The position numbers and the translations under genes were made by a program. 39,222 nt of DNA from positions 1 through 39,222 of the forward strand of contig JAOATP010000186.1 in assembly GCA_030158185.1 (NCBI GenBank), in the 5' to 3' direction. The stretch is from Propionicimonas sp. Lineage in GTDB: Bacteria; Actinomycetota; Actinomycetes; Propionibacteriales; Propionibacteriaceae. Below are positions 24,771 through 31,870 of the stretch, piece by piece. Within the stretch, counting starts at the first letter, position 1; each line of letters starts with the position of its first letter. The notes beneath the pieces are model-generated. The model was not told where the DNA came from. It worked only from the letters and a program-made list of their open reading frames with translations, and did no database searches.

Positions 24771-24832
24771 TCGGATTCGCTAGCTGCGTGCCCACCCCGG
24801 ACGCCGCAGCTCCCGGAGTGAGGGGATCGCTG

Positions 24833-24871
24833 ATGGCGGAGGAGTTCCCGGATCACGGCTGGCGGGCCTGA
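24833..24871 (+). CDS. 12-residue leader ORF before cpaF
   Basis: ATG to TGA encodes MAEEFPDHGWRA, with GAGGGG as ribosome-binding site. Its TGA overlaps the cpaF ATG (TGATG), and cpaF itself has no good ribosome-binding site, so translation of the short ORF could deliver ribosomes to cpaF. The first codons and leader match those of the SAF gene (MAEE). Alternatively it is the true cpaF N-terminus separated by a one-base frameshift. Confidence 0.4.
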   Translation: MAEEFPDHGWRA

Positions 24872-26262
24872 TGCGACGCCTCGCCGAGGTCGACCTGCTC
24901 GCCGGTGATGTGGGCCTGGAGACGACGCACCGCAGGGAGCGGTTGATCGAGGCCCGAGCCGACGACGCGCTGGTCGACTGGCCACTTGTCGTGGTGCTGC
25001 GGCGTCGCGCGTCCGAGCGCATCACAGCGGCGATCGCGAAGAAGCCGGGACACCTGGCCGACGTGGACCGTCTCCTGCTCGGGCGATCGGTGATCATCGC
25101 CGTGGTCCGCGAGCATGTGGAGGCGCTGCGCACCAACGGTGAGGCGTTGTGGTCGATGGTCGTTGAGGAGGCGTACTCCCGGGCCGTCGAGAATGCGATC
25201 TTCGGGTTCGGCAGGCTGCAGCCCCTCTTCGAGATCGCCGAGGCGGAGAACATCGAGATCCACGGCTGCGACTCGGTGGTGGTGCAGTACGGGGACGGGC
25301 GGCGCGAGGAGCGTCCGCCGGTGGCCGACTCCGACGCCGAGCTGGTGGAGGCGATCCGCTTCCTCGGCGAGACCGTCACCCCCGCCCGTCCGTTCGACGA
25401 CACCCACCCGATGATGACGCTCGCCCTCGGCGACAGGTTCCGGTTGCACGCGATCGGTTTCGGGCTGAGCTACCGGCCGTCGATCACCATCCGGCAGCAC
25501 ACGCTCACCGATGTGACCCTGCGGCAGCTGTCCGACGGCGGGATGATGCCGCCCGACGTTGCGAGGTTCCTGCACGCGGCAGTGCTGGCCCGAAAGTCGA
25601 TGGTCATCTCTGGCGACCAGGGGGCCGGCAAGACCACGTTGCTCCGCGCGCTGATCGCAGCGATTCCGGAGAACGAGCGCTTCGGCACCCTGGAAACCGA
25701 CTACGAGTTGCTCACCCACCTGCAACCGCGACGCCGGAACATGCTCGCGCTGCAGGCGCGGGTGGGCATGGGCGAGGTTCAGGACGGGCGCCGCCTCGGC
25801 GAGTTCACGGTTGCCGACCTGATTCCGGAGGCGCTGCGGCAGAACCTGTCCCGCCTGATCGTCGGCGAGGTCCGCGGCGGTGAAGCCGGGGCCATGTTCG
25901 AAGCCATGACGGCCGGCGCGGGCACCCTTTCGACGACGCACTCCCACTCGGCCGCGTCAACGATGGACCGGCTCGCCTCACGCGTCGCACAGGGCGGCGT
26001 ACTGACGGTCGAGGAGGCCTACCGCCAGATCGCCCACCACATCCACCTGCTCATCCATGTAAGGCTGGTGGACGACACCTGGCGTGGTGGCCTCCGCACA
26101 AGGGCCGTCGCAGAGATCCGGCAGCTCACCGGCGGTCTCGAATCGGGTCGCCCCGTGACCCACCTGTGCTTCCGGTCAGGGACGGGCGGCCCCGACCAGT
26201 TCACTCCGGACGCCGGCCTGCTGGACGAGCTGGCGCCTTTCGCCTCGGCCTGGGACGCCTGA
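24871..26262 (+). CDS. cpaF: Tad pilus/secretion ATPase CpaF (TadA)
   Basis: 463-residue cytoplasmic hexameric ATPase that powers pilin assembly. The N-terminal domain begins around VDWPLVVVLRRRASERI (about 35-51), with a sensing region at about 110-150 (FGFGRLQPLFEIAEAENIEI). The ATPase core has Walker A SGDQGAGKTTLLRAL (about 247-261), an Asp box near GTLETDYE, Walker B LIVGEVRGGEA (about 329-339) and a His box TLSTTHSHSA. Length and layout match actinobacterial CpaF relatives. The start at 24871 is coupled to the 12-codon ORF; the gene overlaps tadB by TGATG. It leads a seven-gene run to 31796. Confidence 0.92.
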   Translation: MRRLAEVDLLAGDVGLETTHRRERLIEARADDALVDWPLVVVLRRRASERITAAIAKKPGHLADVDRLLLGRSVIIAVVREHVEALRTNGEALWSMVVEEAYSRAVENAIFGFGRLQPLFEIAEAENIEIHGCDSVVVQYGDGRREERPPVADSDAELVEAIRFLGETVTPARPFDDTHPMMTLALGDRFRLHAIGFGLSYRPSITIRQHTLTDVTLRQLSDGGMMPPDVARFLHAAVLARKSMVISGDQGAGKTTLLRALIAAIPENERFGTLETDYELLTHLQPRRRNMLALQARVGMGEVQDGRRLGEFTVADLIPEALRQNLSRLIVGEVRGGEAGAMFEAMTAGAGTLSTTHSHSAASTMDRLASRVAQGGVLTVEEAYRQIAHHIHLLIHVRLVDDTWRGGLRTRAVAEIRQLTGGLESGRPVTHLCFRSGTGGPDQFTPDAGLLDELAPFASAWDA

Positions 26263-27122
26263 TGGCCACCCTCCTCGCCGGCCTGTGCGGCGTCCTGATC
26301 GCAGGAGGGCTCGTCCTGTTCGCCGCGGGTCTGCGCCGCCGTCCGGCGGAAGTCACCGGGTTGTCCACAGGTCTGTGGAAAAAGGTTGTGGATTCAAGCA
26401 TTGCCCGCACGGTGCGGCGCCGTTGGTGGCAGCTCGCACTTGCCCTCGTCGCGGGCATCGTTGCTGCGGCTGTGGTCGGCTGGCCATTGCTCGCCGTCCT
26501 CGTGCCGGTGGTCGCCTACGGGCTGCCGGTGGTGCTCTCCGCGCCGTCCAACCGTGACCTCGCCGTCCTCGAAGCACTCGACCGCTGGGTACGTTCCCTT
26601 GCCTCCCTGCTGCCCACAGGGCGCTCGATCAGTGACGCGATCAGGGTGTCCGTCGCGCAGGCGCCGGCGCTCCTCGCGCCTCAGTTGAGGCTCCTCACCG
26701 CCCGGCTGGACGACCGCTGGACCACGGCACAGGCCCTGCTCAGCCTCGCAGACGAGCTCGACAGCCCGGACGCGGACGCGGTGCTGGCGGCACTCTCGCT
26801 GGCGGCCGACCGTGGCGGGACGGGCGCGACGGCGACCCTTGCAGCTCTCGCGGACAACATCCAGGACCGGCTGCGCGCTCTTCGCGAGATCGAGACCGAG
26901 CGGGCCAAGCCGCGCATCGTCGTCCGCCAGGTCACCCTGATCACGCTCGTCGTGCTCGGCCTTGCCCTGCTCTTCGGAGGCTCGTTCTTCGCGCCCTACG
27001 GCTCCCCGCTCGGCCAACTCCTGCTGGCTGCCCTTGTGTTCGCCTACCTCGGCGCCCTCCTGTTCCTGCGCCGCCTGACCCTGCCCCGGCCGCGGCAGCG
27101 CATCCTGCGGCGGCTCGCATGA
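26262..27122 (+). CDS. tadB: Tad inner-membrane platform protein TadB
   Basis: 286-residue type II secretion F-domain membrane protein. N-terminal helices lie at about 5-22 and 58-92, then a cytoplasmic T2SSF domain (about 100-225; LEALDRWVRSLASLLPTGRS near 105), then two C-terminal helices (about 228-275). Together with TadC it forms the membrane platform driven by CpaF. The ATG at 26262 overlaps the cpaF stop. The stretch 26361-26380 inside the coding region contains another exact DnaA box and a short TCCACAG/CTGTGGA hairpin. Confidence 0.87.
   Translation: MATLLAGLCGVLIAGGLVLFAAGLRRRPAEVTGLSTGLWKKVVDSSIARTVRRRWWQLALALVAGIVAAAVVGWPLLAVLVPVVAYGLPVVLSAPSNRDLAVLEALDRWVRSLASLLPTGRSISDAIRVSVAQAPALLAPQLRLLTARLDDRWTTAQALLSLADELDSPDADAVLAALSLAADRGGTGATATLAALADNIQDRLRALREIETERAKPRIVVRQVTLITLVVLGLALLFGGSFFAPYGSPLGQLLLAALVFAYLGALLFLRRLTLPRPRQRILRRLA
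26361..26379. promoter_or_regulatory. DnaA box TTGTCCACA with adjoining palindrome inside tadB
   Basis: TTGTCCACA (26361-26369) overlaps the palindrome TCCACAG/CTGTGGA (26364-26379). It is the third exact DnaA-type box in 1.7 kb. In coding sequence the function is doubtful. Confidence 0.35.
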
Positions 27123-27997
27123 ACGCGCAGCTGCTGGCGATCCTTGCCGGTGGCCTTGTCGGCTTCGGGCTCTGGGCACTCGTCGGCGTCCTCGTACCCA
27201 CAGCCCCGCGGCTCGCCGACGCTCTCGACCTGCTGGACGGCCGGCTTGCCTCCGCCCCGGGGACGCGCGGCACCGGTGTCGACCGCATCGGAGGCTGGGT
27301 CCGTTGGCGTCTGCGGCGACCCGTCACCGCAGACACCCTGCGACGCCTCCGGATGGCCGGACGTTCGGTCGACCGGCACTACGCCTACAAGGTGCTGTGC
27401 GCGTTCGCCGGCCTGCTCGTCCCGCCGCTGCTCGGGCTCGGCCTTGTCCTCTCCGGCATCACCGGCTTCGAGGTGCCGGCAGCGATCGGGCTGGTCGCCG
27501 CCCTCGTTGGCTTCTTCCTTCCCGACATCGTCCTGCGTCGCTCGGAACGCGAGGTGAACGCCGACGCGACGGAAGCCCTCCTCACCTATTTCGACCTCGT
27601 CACCCTTGAACGCCTGGCGAATCAGTCCGGCAGCCAGGCGTTGCGCTCGGCGGCAGCAGTCAGCGACGTCACCGTCTTCGCCACCATCAGGGACGCCCTC
27701 GAGCGGGCCCGGCTCGAGCAACGCGCGCCGTACACCGAGCTCCACCGGTTGGGGGTGGAGCTCGAGCTCCCCGCGCTCGTGGACGCCGCCGACGTGATGT
27801 CCCTCGACGAAGCCGGCGCGGCACTGTCGGACGCCTTGCGGGCCCGTGTCCGCGAGCTTCGTGACGCCCATCTCACCGAGGCCAGGATCGCCGCGGCCTC
27901 CGTGTCGGAGCGGATGGCCCTCTTCATGGTGATCCCGAGCCTCGTGTTCGGCTTGTTCTTCCTCGTCCCGCCGATCCTTCGCCTTGTCGGCGGCTGA
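27119..27997 (+). CDS. tadC: Tad inner-membrane platform protein TadC
   Basis: 292-residue partner of TadB with the T2SSF fold. An N-terminal helix (about 4-24) is followed by two helices (about 93-140) ending in FFLPDIVLRRSEREV, the cytoplasmic domain (about 145-255, with LLTYFDLVTLERLANQSGS) and a final helix (about 262-290, VIPSLVFGLFFLVPPILRL). The ATG overlaps the tadB stop (ATGA). The 16-base gap to the next gene is the only untranslated gap in the operon and carries a fresh ribosome-binding site. Confidence 0.87.
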   Translation: MNAQLLAILAGGLVGFGLWALVGVLVPTAPRLADALDLLDGRLASAPGTRGTGVDRIGGWVRWRLRRPVTADTLRRLRMAGRSVDRHYAYKVLCAFAGLLVPPLLGLGLVLSGITGFEVPAAIGLVAALVGFFLPDIVLRRSEREVNADATEALLTYFDLVTLERLANQSGSQALRSAAAVSDVTVFATIRDALERARLEQRAPYTELHRLGVELELPALVDAADVMSLDEAGAALSDALRARVRELRDAHLTEARIAAASVSERMALFMVIPSLVFGLFFLVPPILRLVGG

Positions 27998-28013
27998 CCT
28001 TGTTAGGAGAGCG

Positions 28014-28190
28014 ATGAGAATCCTGCACCTGCTGCTCGGGGCGCTGGTGGCCCCACCACCGCCGCGGGACCAGCGCGGGCTGTCGCAGTCGACGGAGAAC
28101 GCGATCCTCCTCGCCGGGGCCGTCGCGGTGGCGCTGATCGTCATCAGCGCCGTCACCATCTACGTGACAGCGAAGCTGCCGCGGCCGTGA
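28014..28190 (+). CDS. Flp-like prepilin
   Basis: 58-residue candidate major pilin. A short basic/Pro-rich leader (MRILHLLLGALVAPPPPRDQRG) would be cut after Gly22 by a prepilin peptidase, leaving LSQSTENAILLAGAVAVALI and a hydrophobic helix to the C-terminus. The Glu falls at +6, near the +5 usual in type IV-like pilins. The start at 28014 follows TTAGGAGAG; an upstream in-frame GTG overlaps tadC. The leader is unusually hydrophobic for a Flp pilin. It is followed by two TadE-like genes sharing the QRG cleavage motif. Confidence 0.72.
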   Translation: MRILHLLLGALVAPPPPRDQRGLSQSTENAILLAGAVAVALIVISAVTIYVTAKLPRP

Positions 28191-28546
28191 ACCAGCGCGG
28201 GGTGGCCGAGTCGACCCAGTGGGCGATCCTGCTGCCCACCCTGTTGCTGCTCGTCCTCGGCATGGTGCAGCTCGGCGTCTGGCTCTACTCGCGCACGGTC
28301 GCGTCCGAGGCGGCAGCGGTCACAGCCGACCTGCGTGCCACGGGCCCCGCTGCGGAGGCGGCTGCGCGCCTTGCCGGTGAACGGGTCGCCACCCGTGGCG
28401 GCCTGCAGCAGGTCGAGATCGGCGTCGCTGCAGACAACGGTTACCTGGTCGTGACGGTCTCCGGGCGCGCACCGGTCTTCTTCGACGTCGGCCAGGGGCT
28501 CATCGTCGAGCACGCCGTCCTCCCGCTCGAACGGGTCACCCCGTGA
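28187..28546 (+). CDS. TadE-like pseudopilin (first)
   Basis: 119-residue TadE-family protein. NQRG (residues 2-5) precedes the hydrophobic VAESTQWAILLPTLLLLVLG helix, then an exported domain of about 85 residues rich in Ala/Val with no Cys. Such minor pseudopilins are needed for tad pilus assembly. The GTG at 28187 overlaps the prepilin stop (GTGA). The +5/+6 position lacks Glu (Thr-Gln), so processing may be atypical. Confidence 0.8.
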   Translation: MNQRGVAESTQWAILLPTLLLLVLGMVQLGVWLYSRTVASEAAAVTADLRATGPAAEAAARLAGERVATRGGLQQVEIGVAADNGYLVVTVSGRAPVFFDVGQGLIVEHAVLPLERVTP

Positions 28547-28962
28547 ACGGCCAGAGGGGAGCAGCAGCTGTGGAGTTCGCCATGATCGTCCCGATTCTCG
28601 TGCTCCTGGTCGGCCTCGTCGTCGGCGGGGCGCGGACGTGGCTGGCGCGCGGCGTCGTTGAGCAGGCCGCCGGCGCCGCCGTCCGCGGGATGTCGCAGGC
28701 CCGGGGGCCCGGCGAGGCCGTTCGCGCAGCGCAGGAGCTGGCGATCGCCCAGGCGTCGGCCGGCGGCGTGCGCTGCGAACGCCTCTTCGTCGATGTCGAC
28801 GCCTCCGGACTCGCGACGGCTCCCGGCACCCGCGCCACCGTCACCGCGCGCGTGCACTGCGACGTGCCACTCGGCGACGTCCTCGTTCCCGGCTGGCCGG
28901 GGGTGATCGGCGTCGAGGCGAGCGCCGCGGCCGTGCTCGACACCTACAGAGGGAGGAAGTGA
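28543..28962 (+). CDS. TadE-like pseudopilin (second)
   Basis: 139-residue TadE-family protein. GQRG (residues 3-6) precedes AAAVEFAMIVPILVLLVGLV, a textbook TadE start with Glu at +5 and a single helix, then an exported domain with two Cys (VRCERLFVDVD and HCDVPLGDV) that may pair. The GTG overlaps the stop of the first TadE-like gene, and its own stop overlaps the start of the LysM-BTAD gene, continuing the translational chain. Confidence 0.83.
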   Translation: MNGQRGAAAVEFAMIVPILVLLVGLVVGGARTWLARGVVEQAAGAAVRGMSQARGPGEAVRAAQELAIAQASAGGVRCERLFVDVDASGLATAPGTRATVTARVHCDVPLGDVLVPGWPGVIGVEASAAAVLDTYRGRK

Positions 28963-31796
28963 TGCGCTGGCTCCGCGGTATCGGCGCCCTGACGGCCCTG
29001 TGCCTCGTGATCCTCGGCGCCCCGGTCGCGCTCGCCGGCTGGGGCCGGCTGCCGGTCGGCTGGCCGGCTGCCCTCACCAGGCCGGACGACGGTTCGGTGC
29101 TGCTGGTGGTGCTGACGGTGCTGGGCTGGCTGGCGTGGGCGGCGTTCACGCTTTCGACCGCGACGGAAGCTGTGCGCCTTGTCAGCAGCGGACGGGTGCG
29201 ACTCCGGCTTCCGCTCCTCGGGGGTCTCCAGCAGCTCAGCACGGGGCTCCTGCTCGCGGTGCTGGCCCTGGCACCGAGTTCTTCGGGCTCCCAGGCGCCA
29301 CCACCGGAACGGGTGGTGGCACTGGGGGCTGCGACGCTCCCCGAGATCGAACCTGAACCAGATGAGGAGACCGCGGGCGACACCTACCGCGTCGAACCCG
29401 GCGACGACCTGTGGACGGTGAGCGAACGGCTCCTCGGCGACGGTGGCCGCTGGCGCGAGCTCGCAGAAGCGAACCCGGGAAAGCTGACCGACCCGACCCG
29501 TCCGCTGACCCCCGGCACCCGGTTGTCGCTCCCGGCGTCGCGCGCAGCGGCACCGCTGACGGTGCGCGTGCACAAGGGCGACACGTTGAGCGGGATCGCG
29601 CTGGAGCACCTCGGCGCCGCCGGACGCTGGCCACGCATCGCCGCAGCCAACGACGAACTGATCGACGACCCCGACCACATCGAGATCGGCTGGCGCCTCG
29701 TCGTCCCCGGCGCCGAACCGGCTCCCCGCAGCGTGCGGCCAAAAGCGCAACCCCGCTCGCAGGGGGCGGACGACGGCGGCGGCGACGCGGTCCCACCCGT
29801 CGAGCGCGACGACCCGATGCCGAAACCGTCCCCGACGATCGAGGCCCCTTCACCCGCGCAGCCCACTGCCACCGCCTCGGAGGCGTCCACAACCCCGGAG
29901 GCGTCCACAACTCCGGCAGAAGAGCCGGCGGCGCCGCTCGCCCCCCTGCTCGGCTCCCTCGGCACGCTCGCAGCGGCAGCCATCATCGGGGCGTTCGAGA
30001 CCCGACGGTTCCTGCGGCTCAGGGAACGGCCGGTCGGCCGGCGGCTGATCCCGCCGGACGAGCAGGCCGGCCGCCTCCGGGTTGCGATGGGATCGCGGCA
30101 GCAGCCGGACCGGCTCCTTGCCCTCGATGCGGCCCTGCGCGCCGTCGGGCAGCACTGCTATGCAACGCAGGTCCCCCTGCCGGAACTCGAGCGCATCGAG
30201 GTGGACGACGCCGGCATCGTCCTGCACTGGGTCAACCGGCCAGGAACCCCGCCGGACGGCTTCGAAGCAGCCATGGACGGCACCAGCTGGAGGATCTCCC
30301 TCGAAGCAACCGTTCGGGCCGGTGGCGAGCATCCCTGCCCGTACCCGGCCGCCGTCAGCCTCGGCACCAGCCCGGACGGGCGCCTCGTGCTGGTGGACGC
30401 CGAACGGTCACGCGTGCTCGGAATTGCTGCTGGCGAGACGGAGCTGGCCCGCTCCACCATGGCATCCATGGGTGTGGAACTCGGCTGTGCCCCCTGGGCG
30501 CAGGAGCTGCGGCTGGTGGTGTGCGGGGAAGGCGCGGAACTCGTCCGCCTCGCCGGCGGTGACCGCGTACTCACCCAGGCCCGCATCGAGGACACGGTTG
30601 CTCAGGTCCACCTGCTCGTCGCCCGGCGTCGGGCAGCATTGTCGAGCGAGTCCCTTGCTGCCCTGCGCGTCGACCCGGACCGGGCCGATGCCGTCGCGCC
30701 CGTCGTCTTCCTGCTGCTCGACGACGTCCCCGCGGAGGTCGCCGACGAGCTGGACGAGCTGCTGGAGGGGCCGGCGCTGGGTATCGCCGTGATCCTCGCA
30801 ACCCGAGCCGCCGGCCCGGCCCAGTGGACCGTGACCGGAGACCCCTACGCCCCCGTCGGACGGTTGGCCGGCGCTCCGGGGACCCTGCAGGCACATGCCA
30901 TTCCCGAGGCCACCCGCGCCGGCGTGGCGAAGCTCTTCCGGGCAGCAGACGATCCGGCCACGACGCAGGCGCCGTGGTGGAGCGGCGAGGACGCGAACGT
31001 GGTCGCCCTGCCCCACATCCCACGCCGAGGAGAGGAAGCAGTGGACGTCGTCCGACTCGTGCCCGCAGGCCACCCCCGGGTACTGCTGATCGGGCCAACA
31101 GACCTCCTGGGGAACACCGGCCCCGAGCCGGCCAGGTCCCGTCAGCATCTGATCGAGTTCTGCGCCTGGCTGCTGGAGCATCCCGACAGCTCCCCCACAG
31201 CCATGGCCGCCGGGCTCCAGGTGGCCGAGGGCACCCGCCGGTCGAACCTCAGCCGGCTGCGCAACTGGCTGGGCGACGACCCGGGAGGCCGGCCCTACCT
31301 GCCCGACGCCTACTCCGGACGGATCATGCTGCACGACGCGGTCACGTCCGACTGGCACGAGGTGCAGCTCCTGCTCGCTCCCGGCGTCGACCGGGTGGGG
31401 GACGCGACCCTGCTGGCCGCGCTCGAACAGGTGCGCGGAGCCCCGCTCGCCGATGCAGCCCCCGGCCAGTGGCACTGGGCCGAGGAGCTGCGCACCGACA
31501 TCTCCAGCGCGCTGCGGGACGCCGGTGTCGTGCTCTCCGAACGCGCTCTGGCAAGGGGTGACATCGACCTGGCACGGTGGGCGGCCGCTCGCGGACTCGT
31601 GGTTGCCCCGGAGGACGAGCAACTCCTCTGCGCCCGGATCCGCACCGAACATCGCGCGGGCAACCGCGCCGACGTCGAGCGCCTCGTGAGCCACGTCACC
31701 CGGCAGGCCCGCACCCTCGGGGTCGACCTGCTGCCCGAGACCGTCGAGCTCTGCCAGCAGGTGATCGAAGGCCGCCTGCGCGCCCGCGAGGCCTGA
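28962..31796 (+). CDS. LysM-BTAD membrane protein ending the tad operon
   Basis: 944-residue multidomain protein. Three membrane helices in the first 105 residues are followed by two LysM repeats (about 141-191, YRVEPGDDLWTVSERLLGD; about 201-251, VRVHKGDTLSGIALEHLG) and a Pro/Ser/Thr linker with an EASTTP repeat. A further helix lies at about 328-346. A long cytoplasmic region ends in a winged-helix plus BTAD helical-repeat domain (about 740-944). LysM binds peptidoglycan, and BTAD belongs to SARP/AfsR-type regulators. The protein could therefore link wall contact to control of the pilus (inference). The ATG at 28962 has GGAGG at good spacing; a GTG one codon earlier is possible. Confidence 0.85.
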   Translation: MRWLRGIGALTALCLVILGAPVALAGWGRLPVGWPAALTRPDDGSVLLVVLTVLGWLAWAAFTLSTATEAVRLVSSGRVRLRLPLLGGLQQLSTGLLLAVLALAPSSSGSQAPPPERVVALGAATLPEIEPEPDEETAGDTYRVEPGDDLWTVSERLLGDGGRWRELAEANPGKLTDPTRPLTPGTRLSLPASRAAAPLTVRVHKGDTLSGIALEHLGAAGRWPRIAAANDELIDDPDHIEIGWRLVVPGAEPAPRSVRPKAQPRSQGADDGGGDAVPPVERDDPMPKPSPTIEAPSPAQPTATASEASTTPEASTTPAEEPAAPLAPLLGSLGTLAAAAIIGAFETRRFLRLRERPVGRRLIPPDEQAGRLRVAMGSRQQPDRLLALDAALRAVGQHCYATQVPLPELERIEVDDAGIVLHWVNRPGTPPDGFEAAMDGTSWRISLEATVRAGGEHPCPYPAAVSLGTSPDGRLVLVDAERSRVLGIAAGETELARSTMASMGVELGCAPWAQELRLVVCGEGAELVRLAGGDRVLTQARIEDTVAQVHLLVARRRAALSSESLAALRVDPDRADAVAPVVFLLLDDVPAEVADELDELLEGPALGIAVILATRAAGPAQWTVTGDPYAPVGRLAGAPGTLQAHAIPEATRAGVAKLFRAADDPATTQAPWWSGEDANVVALPHIPRRGEEAVDVVRLVPAGHPRVLLIGPTDLLGNTGPEPARSRQHLIEFCAWLLEHPDSSPTAMAAGLQVAEGTRRSNLSRLRNWLGDDPGGRPYLPDAYSGRIMLHDAVTSDWHEVQLLLAPGVDRVGDATLLAALEQVRGAPLADAAPGQWHWAEELRTDISSALRDAGVVLSERALARGDIDLARWAAARGLVVAPEDEQLLCARIRTEHRAGNRADVERLVSHVTRQARTLGVDLLPETVELCQQVIEGRLRAREA
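29880..29915 (+). repeat. 18-bp tandem duplication in the linker of the LysM-BTAD gene
   Basis: 29880-29897 and 29898-29915 are identical at 17 of 18 positions and encode EASTTP twice. This is a recent in-frame duplication in a low-complexity linker. Confidence 0.8.
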
Positions 31797-31858
31797 GCGC
31801 AGGGTATCGGGGCCGAGAAATCCTTCGTTACCCCTGCTGCGCCACCTGCGAGCGTCGA

Positions 31859-31864
31859 TAGTCT
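31859..31864 (+). promoter_or_regulatory. -10 box TAGTCT of a leaderless start
   Basis: TAGTCT ends 7 bases before the GTG at 31871, with no Shine-Dalgarno sequence. It separates this unit from the tad operon. Confidence 0.5.
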
Positions 31865-31870
31865 GCGCGC

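Larger units (their letters stand above)
24551..24832 (+). other. Intergenic region before cpaF: inverted repeat, DnaA boxes, promoter module
   Basis: About 280 bases with no convincing protein gene. It holds, in order, a large inverted repeat (24579-24654), two perfect DnaA-box sequences (24686-24694 and 24715-24723), copy B of the shared tad promoter module (to 24770), and a 63-base leader up to a 12-codon ORF. A 105-residue open frame across it reads through the repeats and looks like chance. Confidence 0.6.

Noticed and set aside
24554-24871. A 105-codon protein between mutY and cpaF
   Set aside because: It reads through the inverted repeat and promoter module, with no homology-like pattern; only its last 12 codons have a plausible start and ribosome-binding site.
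29880-29915. DnaA-like or CRISPR-like repeat
   Set aside because: It is an in-frame 18-base tandem duplication encoding EASTTP twice in a Thr/Pro/Ser-rich linker; no spacers and no cas genes.
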